Shown here one piece after another: positions 43,330-52,067 of a stretch of DNA of 64,000 nt (positions are counted from its first letter, which is position 1; each line of letters opens with the position of its first letter). This stretch comes from Pedococcus_A sp963730585 (GTDB lineage Bacteria; Actinomycetota; Actinomycetes; Actinomycetales; Dermatophilaceae): the NCBI GenBank assembly GCA_963730585.1, contig CAVSSL010000010.1, forward strand, positions 372,001 to 436,000. The letters run 5' to 3'. The notes under the pieces were generated by a model that had not been told where the DNA came from, ran no database searches, and saw only the letters and a list, made by a program, of their open reading frames with translations. Position numbers and translations under genes: made by a program.

Positions 43330-45037
43330 GTGCCAACGTCGTCACTGCCCTCGGACCTTGCCATCGCGCGTGCCGCGCACCTCGAGCCCATCACGGAGGT
43401 GGCGCGGGCCGCCGGCATACCGGAGGAGCGCCTCGAGCCCTACGGCCGCCACGTCGCCAAGGTCGACCTGGCGGCCGTCGACGACCTGGCCGACCGCCCC
43501 GCCGCGAAGTACGTCGTCATCACCGCGATGACCCCCACGCCGCTGGGGGAGGGCAAGACCACGACGGCCGTCGGCCTGGCCCAAGGGCTCTCGGTGCTCG
43601 GCCACCGCGCGACGCTCGCCCTGCGCCAGCCGTCGATGGGCCCGACGTTCGGCATCAAGGGCGGCGCGGCCGGCGCCGGCTACAGCCAGGTGCTGCCGAT
43701 GGAGCAGCTGAACCTCCACCTGACCGGCGACTTCCACGCCGTGACCGCCGCCCACAACCTGCTCGCGGCCATGGTCGACAACCACCTGCACCACGGCAAC
43801 GACCTCGGGCTCGACCCGCGCAGCGTCGCCTGGCGGCGGGTGCTCGACGTCAACGACCGGGCCCTGCGCAACATCGTCGAGGGCCTCGGCGCCCGCATCG
43901 ACGGCGTCCCGCGGCAGAGCGGGTTCGACATCACCGCGGCCAGCGAGGTGATGGTGATCCTCGGCCTCTCGACGTCACTGCGCGACCTGCGCGCGCGACT
44001 CGGCCGCATCGTGGTGGGCTTCACGTATGCCGGTCGGCCGGTGACCGCCGACGACGTCAAGGCAGCGGGCGCGATGGCCGTGGTCCTCAAGGACGCGCTC
44101 AAGCCCAACCTGCTCCAGACCACCGAGAACACACCGGTGCTCGTGCACACCGGCCCGTTCGGCAACATCGCCACCGGCAACTCCTCGGTCGTGGCCGACC
44201 AGGTCGGGATCCGCACCGGCGACTACCTGCTCACCGAGGCCGGCTTCGGCTCCGACATGGGGGCCGAGCGCTTCTTCAACCTCAAGTGCCGGGTCTCGGG
44301 GCTCGAGCCCGACGCCGCGGTGCTGGTCGCGACGGTGCGCTCGCTCAAGGCCCACTCGGGCAACTACCGCGTCGTGGCGGGCAAGCCGCTGCCGCCGGAG
44401 ATGCTCCACGAGAGCCCGCGGGCGGTGCGCGCCGGCGCCGACAACCTGCGCCGGCACATCGAGATCGTCCGCTCGTTCGGCGTCTCGCCGGTCGTGGCCA
44501 TCAACGCCTTCCCCTCCGACTTCGAGTCCGAGCACGCGGTGATCCGCGAGGTGGCCGAGGCCGAGGGGGCCCACGTGGCGGTCTCCACCCACGTCGTCGA
44601 CGGGGGCAAGGGTGCGCGCGACCTCGCCGAGGCGGTCGTCGCGGCCTGCGGCGAGCAGCACGAGTTCCGCCACACCTACGAGCTCGACGACACCCTGCGC
44701 GAGAAGATCGAGGCCGTCGCGACGAAGGTCTACGGCGCCGACGGGGTGGACTTCTCGCCGACCGCGGCGAAGGACCTCGAGCGCTTCGAGGTGCTCGGCT
44801 ACGGCGGCTTCCCGGTCGTCATCGCCAAGACGCACCTGTCGATCTCGTCCGACCCCACCCTCCGTGGCGCCCCGAAGGGGTGGCGGCTGCCCGGTGCGCG
44901 AGGTGCGCGCCGCGGCCGGTGCCGGCTACGTCTACGCGATCAGCGGCGACATGCGCACGATGCCCGGCCTGCCGAGCAACCCGGCGGCGGCGAGCATCGA
45001 CCTCGACGACAACGGCGAGGTCGTCGGCCTCTTCTAG
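43330..45037 (+). CDS. fhs: Formate-tetrahydrofolate ligase (one-base frameshift near the 3' end)
   Basis: This enzyme makes 10-formyl-THF from formate, THF and ATP. It reads VPTSSLPSDLAIARAAHLEPITEVA from GTG 43330. Signatures: ITAMTPTPLGEGKTTTAVGLAQGL (P-loop), QPSMGPTFGIKGGAAGAGYSQVLPMEQLNLHLTGDFHAVTAAHNLLAAMVDNHLHHGN, FDITAASEVMVILGLS, and LVHTGPFGNIATGNSSVVAD. An extra C near 44889-44891 shifts the frame after APKGWRLP. The true end, VREVRAAAGAGYVYAISGDMRTMPGLPSNPAA...GEVVGLF, lies in the next frame to 45037. It could use the formate released by histidine breakdown. Confidence 0.93.
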
Positions 45038-45076
45038 CCGCTCCCCGCGGCATACAACGTCGGGAAGGGGCAGTCG

Positions 45077-45895
45077 TCAGGGGGCCGGCTGCTCGTCGGC
45101 CTTCTCCCACATGGCCTTCATCTCGTCCATCGCCTGTTCCATGATCCGCAGCATGGCCGCGCGGGCGAGGTCGCCGTCGTGCCGCTGGATCGCCGAGGCG
45201 ACGTCGGCGTGCAGCTGCAGCGCCTCCTCGTGGGGGTGGTGCGGCATGAGGCCGTAGTGGTGACGACCGGTGAGCACCTCGGCGACGAGCTCGTGCAGCT
45301 TGAGGAACATCTCGTTGCCCGAGCTGGCGAGCACGAGGCGGTGGAACTCGATGTCGAGGGCGAGGAACTGGTCCTCGTCCTCACCCTGCGCGGCGGCCCA
45401 CATCCGGGCGGCGACCCCCACCAGGTCGCTGGCGTCGTCGGGGGTGGCGCGCTCGGCGGCGAGCCGGGCGGCCTCGGGCTCGACGGCGCCACGCAGCTCG
45501 GTGATCGAGCGCAGCTGCCCGAGACGGCCGTCGGAGGCCAGGCGCCAGCGGATGACCTGGGGGTCGTAGACGTTCCACGCCGAGGCCGGCTGGATGATCG
45601 TGCCGATGCGGCGCCGCGAGGCGACCAGCCCCATCGACGACAGCACCCGCAGCACCTCGCGGACGACGGAGCGGGACACGCCGTAGCGGTCGACCAGGTC
45701 GTCGATGTAGAGCACCGCGCCGGCGGCGAGCCGGCCACCGCAGATGGCCGTGCCGATCTGGTCGAGGACCTGGGCGTGCAGGCCCGTCAGCCCCGACGCC
45801 GCGGTGGCCTCGGTCGCGTGGGTGGCCGCGACGGCCCTGGCGGCGTCGGCGGCGTCGGCGTCGGCCTCGGGCAGCTCCGGTGCTGGCTCGGTCAT
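45077..45895 (-). CDS. GntR/FadR-family (FCD) regulator of the sugar-acid cluster
   Basis: A 272-residue regulator. The winged helix is GLHAQVLDQIGTAICGGRLAAGAVLYIDDLVDRYGVSRSVVREVLRVLSSMGLVASRRRIGTII. The FCD effector domain has metal-type residues in LDIEFHRLVLASSGNEMFLKLHELVAEVL (Asp, His) and HPHEEALQLHADVASAIQRHDG (His). It is divergent from the ABC transporter and catabolic genes at 46-54 kb, separated by an A/T-rich operator region, so it most likely represses them until a sugar acid such as gluconate, galactonate or a KDG intermediate binds. Confidence 0.9.
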   Translation of the reverse strand: MTEPAPELPEADADAADAARAVAATHATEATAASGLTGLHAQVLDQIGTAICGGRLAAGAVLYIDDLVDRYGVSRSVVREVLRVLSSMGLVASRRRIGTIIQPASAWNVYDPQVIRWRLASDGRLGQLRSITELRGAVEPEAARLAAERATPDDASDLVGVAARMWAAAQGEDEDQFLALDIEFHRLVLASSGNEMFLKLHELVAEVLTGRHHYGLMPHHPHEEALQLHADVASAIQRHDGDLARAAMLRIMEQAMDEMKAMWEKADEQPAP

Positions 45896-45932
45896 GGGTT
45901 AAAGCATACGCATGGCGGCCACCCTCTTGCAT

Positions 45933-45953
45933 AAATCAGATTTAGAGATCTAA
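45933..45953. promoter_or_regulatory. A/T-rich operator/promoter region between gntR and the ABC transporter
   Basis: Two overlapping inverted repeats sit in a strikingly A/T-rich island: AAATC-A-GATTT (45933-45943) and TTAGA-GA-TCTAA (45942-45953). They lie 38 bp from the regulator start and 84 bp from the transporter start. FadR-type regulators bind short palindromes of this kind at such divergent sites. Confidence 0.6.
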
Positions 45954-46036
45954 CATCCGGTGATTAGGCGGATGTAGTGCCGTCTACGGAGGCGGCGACC
46001 CAATGGCGGGACGCCACGACAGGAACGGAGACCGAC

Positions 46037-47329
46037 GTGTTGCGTCAGTCATCAGTTATCGGGACTTCTCTGGCCGTGGCGGCAGCCCTCGGCCTCTCGG
46101 CATGCGGCGGTGACGACGCAGAGGGCTCGGGCAGCAAGACCGTCCGGGTCACGCTCGCCAACCACGTCTGGACCGAGAACATCAAGAAGGCCCTGCCCGA
46201 GTTCGAGAAGCAGAGCGGGCTGAAGGTCGAGATCACCCAGCTCGGCGAGGACCAGCTGTCCGACCAGTACAACGTGAAGCTGAACGCCGGCTCCAGCGAC
46301 ATCGACGTGATGATGTACCGCCCCCTCCAGGAGGGGAAGCTCTTCGCGAAGAACAAGTACCTCGCGGACATCAGCGACAAGGTCAAGGGCAACAAGGAGT
46401 GGGACTGGAGCGACTTCAAGTCGGGTCCGGTGCAGGCCACCACCTACGAGGACAAGGTCGTCGGCGTCCCGCTCATCACCGAGCAGGAGGTCCTGTACTA
46501 CCGCAAGGACCTGCTGAAGAAGGCCGGCTACACCAACCCGCCGAAGACGCTCGACGAGCTCAAGTCGATGGCGGCCAAGATCAAGTCCGAGAACCCGGGC
46601 GTCGCGGGCTTCGTCGCCCGGACCGGCAAGTCCCCGGCGGTCACGCAGTTCTCGAGCTTCCTGTACTCCTTCGGCGGTGACTTCGTCGACGAGAGCGGCA
46701 AGTCCGCCGTCGGCTCCCCGGAGGCCAAGCAGGCGTACGCGTTCTACGGCGGCCTGATCAAGGACCTCGGCCCGGCCAACGTCAGCACCGACATGGGCTG
46801 GCCCGAGGCGATGGCGATCTTCACGCAGGGCAAGGCGGCCTTCTACACCGAGGCCAACTCGCTCTACAAGAACGCCACCGACCCGGCCAAGTCCAAGGTC
46901 TCGAAGGACGTCGGCTTCGCGCCCTTCCCGGAGGGCCCGGCCGGTTCCAAGCCCTACAGCATCCCGTCCTGGGCGCTGGGCGTGAACGACGCCTCCGAGA
47001 ACCAGGCCAACGCCTGGAAGTTCATCGAGTGGGCCACGAGCAAGGCGCAGACCCTCGAGAACGAGAAGGCCGGCGTCCCCGGCGGCCGCACCTCCGTCGC
47101 CGAGGACCCCGCCGCGACCTCGACCTACCCGAAGGACCTCGTCGAGGCCAACGCCGCGATGGCCAAGAACGGCGTCGGCCACGACCGTCCGCTCGTGGTG
47201 AAGGTCGCCGAGGCCCGCGAGATCGTCGGCCAGCCGATCGTCGACGCCATCACCGGCAAGGACGCGGCAGGCTCCGCGGACGCCGCCAACGAGGCGTTCC
47301 AGAAGTTCCTGGACGACGAGAACAAGTAA
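46037..47329 (+). CDS. ABC transporter substrate-binding lipoprotein (carbohydrate type)
   Basis: A 430-residue family-1 solute receptor. The lipoprotein signal is VLRQSSVIGTSLAVAAALGLSACGG, with lipobox LSAC. The mature protein has the hallmark LPEFEKQSGLKVEITQLGEDQLSDQYNVKLNAGSSDIDVMMY, LFAKNKYLADIS, VVGVPLITEQEVLYYRKDLLKKAGYTNPPKTLDEL and NAWKFIEWATSK. GTG 46037 after ACGGAG is chosen because it begins the signal peptide. It captures the substrate for the two permeases downstream. No ATPase is encoded in the cluster, so a shared MsiK-type ATPase elsewhere is expected. Confidence 0.92.
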   Translation: MLRQSSVIGTSLAVAAALGLSACGGDDAEGSGSKTVRVTLANHVWTENIKKALPEFEKQSGLKVEITQLGEDQLSDQYNVKLNAGSSDIDVMMYRPLQEGKLFAKNKYLADISDKVKGNKEWDWSDFKSGPVQATTYEDKVVGVPLITEQEVLYYRKDLLKKAGYTNPPKTLDELKSMAAKIKSENPGVAGFVARTGKSPAVTQFSSFLYSFGGDFVDESGKSAVGSPEAKQAYAFYGGLIKDLGPANVSTDMGWPEAMAIFTQGKAAFYTEANSLYKNATDPAKSKVSKDVGFAPFPEGPAGSKPYSIPSWALGVNDASENQANAWKFIEWATSKAQTLENEKAGVPGGRTSVAEDPAATSTYPKDLVEANAAMAKNGVGHDRPLVVKVAEAREIVGQPIVDAITGKDAAGSADAANEAFQKFLDDENK

Positions 47330-47344
47330 CACCACAGCCGGATG

Positions 47345-47377
47345 GCCGGCGGCCCCACCCCCGGTGGGGCCGCCGGC
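47345..47377 (+). terminator. Strong stem-loop between binding-protein and permease genes
   Basis: A perfect 15-bp stem, GCCGGCGGCCCCACC / GGTGGGGCCGCCGGC, with a 3-nt loop, 16 bp after the binding-protein stop and before the first permease. No U-run follows. Such hairpins commonly protect the upstream mRNA or partly stop transcription, so that the binding protein is made in excess over the membrane subunits. Confidence 0.7.
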
Positions 47378-47413
47378 CCCAGCCCCCCAGCACGCGCCGA
47401 CTTGGAGCAGCAC

Positions 47414-48364
47414 ATGGCAGCCACCACCACCTCCCCCAACCCCACGCGGGAGAGCAGCCTGACGACCTCGGCGAGCACGCCCGGCTGGGCGCTCTGGGCC
47501 AACCGCCACCGCAAGTGGCTGTTCGCCTCACCGGCGATGGTGTTCGTCGCCGTCCTGATCATCTTCCCGGTGGCGTGGACGGTGTACCTCAGCCTCACCG
47601 ACGCCGAGGGGTCGGTGCGCGCGGAGTCGGAGTTCGTCGGCTTCGCCAACTACCTCGAGGTGCTCGGTGACACCGACCGGTTCTGGCCGGCGGTGCTGCG
47701 CACGGTCGTCTTCACCGGAGGCGTGCTCGCCGCCGAGATCGTCCTCGGCATGGCCATCGCGCTGCTGCTGTGGCGGCCGTTCAAGGGCGAGAAGTGGGTG
47801 CGCGTCGCCATCCTGCTGCCCCTCGTCGCCACCCCCGTGGCCGTCGGCATGATGTGGCGCCTCATCTTCGACCCCAACATCGGCATGGCCAACCGGGTCC
47901 TCGGCTGGTTCGGGCTCGGCCCGTGGCCCTGGCTCGCCGGCGAGCACACCGCCCTGCCGACGACGATGTTCATCGACGTCTGGCAGTGGACACCGATGAT
48001 CGTGCTCATCCTCCTGGCCGGCCTGACCTCGCTGTCGGACGAGCCGCAGGAGGCGGCGCTGATCGACGGCGCCAGTGCGTGGCAGCGGTTCCGCCACGTC
48101 ACCCTGCCGCTGCTCATGCCGACCCTGGTCGTCGCGGTCCTGCTGCGCGGCATCGACGCCCTCAAGACCTTCGACATCCTCTACGCCACCAAGGGCAAGG
48201 GCGGCGGCTCGTTCCACGAGGTCGAGACGCTCAACGTCTACGCCTACGGCCTGAGCTTCGACTACAACGAGTACGGCGTCTCGTCCGCGGTCCTCATCAT
48301 CTTCTTCCTCATCATCATCGGCTCGATGTGGGCCGTCACCTCCCGCCGGAAGGACGCTTCCTGA
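47414..48364 (+). CDS. ABC transporter permease, sugar type (MalF-like)
   Basis: A 316-residue permease with six helices starting near residue 36 (WLFASPAMVFVAVLIIFPVAWTVYLSL). The EAA loop is visible as DEPQEAALIDGASAWQRFRHVTLPLLMPTLVVAVLLR. LPTTMFIDVWQWTPMIVLILLAGL is typical of the MalF/UgpA group. ATG 47414 (MAATTTSPNPTRES) is preferred to the earlier in-frame ATG, which lies inside the hairpin. The stop overlaps the next start (TGATG). Confidence 0.9.
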   Translation: MAATTTSPNPTRESSLTTSASTPGWALWANRHRKWLFASPAMVFVAVLIIFPVAWTVYLSLTDAEGSVRAESEFVGFANYLEVLGDTDRFWPAVLRTVVFTGGVLAAEIVLGMAIALLLWRPFKGEKWVRVAILLPLVATPVAVGMMWRLIFDPNIGMANRVLGWFGLGPWPWLAGEHTALPTTMFIDVWQWTPMIVLILLAGLTSLSDEPQEAALIDGASAWQRFRHVTLPLLMPTLVVAVLLRGIDALKTFDILYATKGKGGGSFHEVETLNVYAYGLSFDYNEYGVSSAVLIIFFLIIIGSMWAVTSRRKDAS

Positions 48365-49179
48365 TGCGCGCCCGCACCCCGTTCAAGGTCTTCCGCATCG
48401 CCGCGTTGGTCCTGGTCGTGCTCGCCCTGCTGGCGCCGCTGGCGTGGATGGTCGCGGCTTCCCTGAAGACCAACGTCGACATCTACAACCCCGACAAGGC
48501 GCTGGTCTTCTCGCCGACCTGGGACAACTACTCCAAGGTCCTGCAGCAGGCCAACTACGTGCAGTTCATCGTCAACAGCCTGTGGGTCGCGTTCGCGGCC
48601 ACCGCGCTGTCGCTGCTGCTCGGCGTGCCGGCCGCCTACTCGATGAGCCGCTTCTCGATGCGGCGCTCGGCGCTGGTCGTGCTGATGGCACGCGTCATCC
48701 CGGCCGTCTCGCTCCTGGTGCCCTGGTACTACGTCTTCTCGAACCTGAAGATGGTCGGCGGCTTCACGGTGCTGATCCTCAGCCACATGTTCGTGTCGCT
48801 GCCGCTCATCGTCTACATCATGATGGGCTACTTCGACGGGCTCCCGCTCGAGCTCGAGGAGTCGGGCATGGTCGACGGGCTCACCCCGATCGGCGCGTTC
48901 CGCCGGATCACCCTGCCGCTCTCGACGCCGGGCATCGCGACCGCCGGGATCCTGTCGTTCATCTTCTCCTGGAACAACTTCATGTTCGCCCTGGTGCTCT
49001 CCAGCGCCGACACCAAGACCCTGCCCGTCGCGATCTTCGACTTCGTGGGCTACGCCAGCATCGACTGGGGCGGCCTGATGGCAGCCTCCACCGTGGTGAC
49101 GCTGCCGATCATGCTCATCGCGCTCTTCGCGCAGAAGTACGTCGTCTCCGGGCTCACCGCCGGCGCGACGAAGGGCTGA
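48364..49179 (+). CDS. ABC transporter permease, sugar type (MalG-like)
   Basis: A 271-residue partner permease with start MRARTPFKVFRIAALVLVVLALLAPLAWMVAASLKT. The EAA loop is ELEESGMVDGLTPIGAFRRITLPLSTPGIATAGILSFIFSWNNFMFALVL, and AARVIPAVSLLVPWYYVFSNL-type segments follow the MalG/UgpE pattern. It shares one base with the upstream stop and is followed 3 bp later by dgoD, so transport and catabolism are one operon. Confidence 0.9.
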   Translation: MRARTPFKVFRIAALVLVVLALLAPLAWMVAASLKTNVDIYNPDKALVFSPTWDNYSKVLQQANYVQFIVNSLWVAFAATALSLLLGVPAAYSMSRFSMRRSALVVLMARVIPAVSLLVPWYYVFSNLKMVGGFTVLILSHMFVSLPLIVYIMMGYFDGLPLELEESGMVDGLTPIGAFRRITLPLSTPGIATAGILSFIFSWNNFMFALVLSSADTKTLPVAIFDFVGYASIDWGGLMAASTVVTLPIMLIALFAQKYVVSGLTAGATKG

Positions 49180-49182
49180 GAG

Positions 49183-50376
49183 ATGACCGCCGTCACCACG
49201 CGCACCGAGCAGGCCCGCCCCGGCTCCGAGACCGTCATCCGCAGCGTCGAGACCTTCCTCGTCGCCCCCCGCTGGCTCTTCGTCCGCATCGAGACCGCGG
49301 GCGGCATCGTCGGCTGGGGCGAGGCGACCTGCGAGGGTCGGTCCGAGACGGTGCGCACGGCCGTCGACCAGCTCGCCGAGATGGTCCTCGGACGCGACGC
49401 CCTGCGCATCGAGGACCACTGGCAGGTCATGACCAAGGGCTCCTTCTACCGCGGTGGCCCCATCCTGGCCAGCGCCGTCTCCGGCATCGACCAGGCGCTG
49501 TGGGACATCGCGGGCAAGCACTTCGGCGCCCCGGTGCACCAGCTCCTCGGTGGCCCGGTGCGTGACCGGATCCGCGTCTACGGCTGGGTCGGCGGCGACG
49601 AGCCGGCCGAGGTGGCCGACCACATCCGCGAGCAGGTCGAGGCGGGCCTGACCGCCGTGAAGATGAACGCCTCGGGCCGGATGAGCCCGGTCGCGACCGT
49701 GGCCGAGATCGACGGTGTCGTCGAGCGCGTGGCCGCGGCCCGCGAGGTGCTCGGCCACCACGGCGACGTGGCGGTCGACTTCCACGGCCGGTTCACCCTG
49801 GCCAACGCACGCCGCGTGGCGCCGCTGCTCGAGCCCTACCGGCCCTTCTTCCTCGAGGAGCCCGTGGTCCCCGAGAACTCCCACCTCATCGGCGAGTTCG
49901 TCCGCTCGACCACGACGCCCGTCTCCACCGGAGAGCGCCTCTACAGCCGGCAGGAGTTCCTCCCCGTGCTGCAGGCCGGCATCGCCGTGGCGCAGCCCGA
50001 CCTCTCGCACGCCGGCGGCATCACCGAGGTGCGCAAGATCGCCGCGCTGGCCGAGGTCTACGACGTCCAGCTCGCGCCCCACTGCCCGCTGGGCCCGCTG
50101 GCCCTCGCCGCCTGCCTCCAGGTCGGCTTCGCCACGCCGAACTACCTCATCCAGGAGCAGAGCATCGGCATCCACTACAACCAGGGCGCCGAGGTGCTCG
50201 ACTACGTCGTCGACCCCGCGCCGCTGCAGTTCGTGGACGGCCACATCGAGCGGCTGACCGGCCCCGGCCTCGGCATCGAGGTCGACGAGCAGGCGGTGCG
50301 CGCGGCCGACAAGCGCGGCCACGCCTGGCGTGGACCGGTCTGGCGGCACGCCGACGGCTCCTTCGCGGAGTGGTGA
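49183..50376 (+). CDS. dgoD: D-galactonate dehydratase (enolase superfamily)
   Basis: A 397-residue dehydratase that turns D-galactonate into 2-keto-3-deoxygalactonate. The capping domain (GWGEATCEGRSETVRTAV) precedes the barrel. VKMNASG holds the KxN motif, VDFHGRF, FLEEPVVPEN and VSTGERLYSRQEF give the Mg2+ ligands, and LAPHCPLGPLALAACLQVGF has the catalytic His. QEQSIGIHYN near the end is shared with E. coli DgoD. Sequence agreement along the barrel is strong enough to name the enzyme, although relatives acting on other aldonates exist. Confidence 0.88.
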   Translation: MTAVTTRTEQARPGSETVIRSVETFLVAPRWLFVRIETAGGIVGWGEATCEGRSETVRTAVDQLAEMVLGRDALRIEDHWQVMTKGSFYRGGPILASAVSGIDQALWDIAGKHFGAPVHQLLGGPVRDRIRVYGWVGGDEPAEVADHIREQVEAGLTAVKMNASGRMSPVATVAEIDGVVERVAAAREVLGHHGDVAVDFHGRFTLANARRVAPLLEPYRPFFLEEPVVPENSHLIGEFVRSTTTPVSTGERLYSRQEFLPVLQAGIAVAQPDLSHAGGITEVRKIAALAEVYDVQLAPHCPLGPLALAACLQVGFATPNYLIQEQSIGIHYNQGAEVLDYVVDPAPLQFVDGHIERLTGPGLGIEVDEQAVRAADKRGHAWRGPVWRHADGSFAEW

Positions 50377-50383
50377 GGACGCC

Positions 50384-51049
50384 GTGGTGAGGGATGCAGT
50401 GGTGACCGGTATGCCGTCGGGCGCGTTCGTCGACGCCCTGGCCCGTGCGCGGGTCATGGCCATCATCCGCGGCACGGACGGCGACGCCGCCGTCGCGACG
50501 TCGCTCGCGCTGTTCGACGAGGGCGTGCGGTTCGTCGAGATCTCGCTGACCACACCCGGCGCCTGCGAGGCGATCGAGAAGGTCCGCAGCCAGCTCCCGG
50601 AGGGCGCCCAGATCGGTGCCGGCACGGTGCTCACCGCCGCTGACGTCGCGGACGTCGAGGCGGCCGGCGCCCAGTTCGTCGTGACCCCGGCCGTGACGCC
50701 GTCCATCGCGGTGGCCGCCGAGAAGGGCCTGCCGGTCGCGGCCGGAGCCCTCACCCCCACCGAGGCCTTCACAGCCGTGCAGCAGGGCGCGAGCGTCGTC
50801 AAGCTCTTCCCCGCCTCGATCGGTGGCCCCGCCTTCCTCAAGGCCGTCCGCGACCCCTTCCCCCACATCCCCTTCCTCGCCGTCGGGGGAGTCGGGCTCG
50901 AGGAGCTCGACGGCTACCTCGCAGTCGGTGCCATCGGCGTCGGCGTGGGCAGCCCCCTCGTCGGCGACGCCGCCTCGGGTGGCGACCTCGCCGCCCTGCG
51001 CGAGCGGGCGCGCGCGTACGTCGCTGCGGCAGAACGGCATACGCCGTGA
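50384..51049 (+). CDS. KDPG/KDPGal aldolase (Eda/DgoA family)
   Basis: A class I aldolase of about 221 residues that splits 2-keto-3-deoxy-6-phospho-sugar acids to pyruvate and glyceraldehyde 3-phosphate. Key segments: VMAIIRGTDGDAAVATSLALFDEGVRFVEISLTTPGA (catalytic Glu in VEISLTTP), IGAGTVLTAADVADVEAAGAQFVVTPAVTP, and the Schiff-base Lys in VVKLFPAS. GTG 50384 or 50387 are possible starts after GGTGAGGA, and ATG 50411 is a third choice. The end overlaps the kinase start. Confidence 0.9.
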   Translation: MVRDAVVTGMPSGAFVDALARARVMAIIRGTDGDAAVATSLALFDEGVRFVEISLTTPGACEAIEKVRSQLPEGAQIGAGTVLTAADVADVEAAGAQFVVTPAVTPSIAVAAEKGLPVAAGALTPTEAFTAVQQGASVVKLFPASIGGPAFLKAVRDPFPHIPFLAVGGVGLEELDGYLAVGAIGVGVGSPLVGDAASGGDLAALRERARAYVAAAERHTP

Positions 51050-51999
51050 GCATGCACGCCGCCGAGGTGCTGACGTTCGGCGAGTCGATGGTCTCCTTCC
51101 GCGCCGACGGGCCCCTCACCCAGGGCGCCCAGCAGACGGTGCGCCTCGCCGGCGCCGAGTCCAACGTCGCCATCGGGCTGGCGCGGCTCGGCCACGGCGT
51201 TGCGTGGGCCGGTCGGGTGGGCGACGACTCGTTCGGGCGCCTCGTGCTGCGGCAGCTGCGCGCCGAGGGCGTCGACACCCGGTATGCCGTCGTCGACGGC
51301 GAGCGGCCCACCGGCCTCATGTTCGTGGAGCAGCGCACCGCCGACCTGGTGAGCGTGGAGTACCGCCGGTCGGGCTCGGCCGGCTCGGCCGTGTGCAAGG
51401 ACGACCTCGCCGGCGCCCTGGAGGCCGGGGCCCGGGTCCTGCACGTCACCGGCATCACCCCGGCGCTGTCCGAGAGCGCTGCCGAGGCGGTCGCCTGGGC
51501 CGTCGAGTCCGCCGCTGCCACAGGCGCTTTCGTCTCCCTCGACGTCAACTTCCGCAGCCGGCTCTGGAGCCGTGAGCAGGCCCGCGAGGCGCTCACACCG
51601 CTCGCCAGCCGCGCCACCCTGGTCATCGCCTCCGACGACGAGCTCGACCTCGTGGCACCCGGCGACGAGGACGACGCCGTCGCGGACCTCTTCGACCGCG
51701 GCGTGCAGCAGGTCGCCGTGAAGCGCGGACCCCTCGGCGCGACGCTGCACTCCCGCGAGGGTCGTGTCGACGCACCGGCCCTCGCGGTGACGGCCGTCGA
51801 CCCGATCGGGGCCGGCGACGCGTTCACGGCCGGCTACCTCTCCGGGGTGCTCGACGGGCTCGAGCCGGCCGACTGCCTCGCGCGCGGGGCGACCACCGGC
51901 GCCTTCGCCGTCTCCACCCGTGGCGACTGGGAGGGCGCCCCGACCCGGGACGAGCTCGCCCTCCTCGAACGACACACCCCCGGCGCCACCGTGCGCTGA
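51046..51999 (+). CDS. 2-Keto-3-deoxygluconate kinase (PfkB family)
   Basis: A 317-residue ribokinase-type sugar kinase. N-terminal LTFGESMVSFRADGPLTQGAQQTVRLAGAESNVAIGLARLGHGVAWAGRVGDDSFG is typical for KdgK. The active-site signature is DPIGAGDAFTAGYLSGVL with the catalytic Asp in GAGD. GTG 51046 overlaps the aldolase stop (GTGA). Its place between the aldolase and ManD supports KDG (or KDGal) as substrate. Confidence 0.9.
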   Translation: MSMHAAEVLTFGESMVSFRADGPLTQGAQQTVRLAGAESNVAIGLARLGHGVAWAGRVGDDSFGRLVLRQLRAEGVDTRYAVVDGERPTGLMFVEQRTADLVSVEYRRSGSAGSAVCKDDLAGALEAGARVLHVTGITPALSESAAEAVAWAVESAAATGAFVSLDVNFRSRLWSREQAREALTPLASRATLVIASDDELDLVAPGDEDDAVADLFDRGVQQVAVKRGPLGATLHSREGRVDAPALAVTAVDPIGAGDAFTAGYLSGVLDGLEPADCLARGATTGAFAVSTRGDWEGAPTRDELALLERHTPGATVR

Positions 52000-52067
52000 C
52001 TACCCAGACACCCAACGCCCGAACCCCGGCCCCCCGCAACGCCAGGGCCCAACCGAAAGGCACAGCA

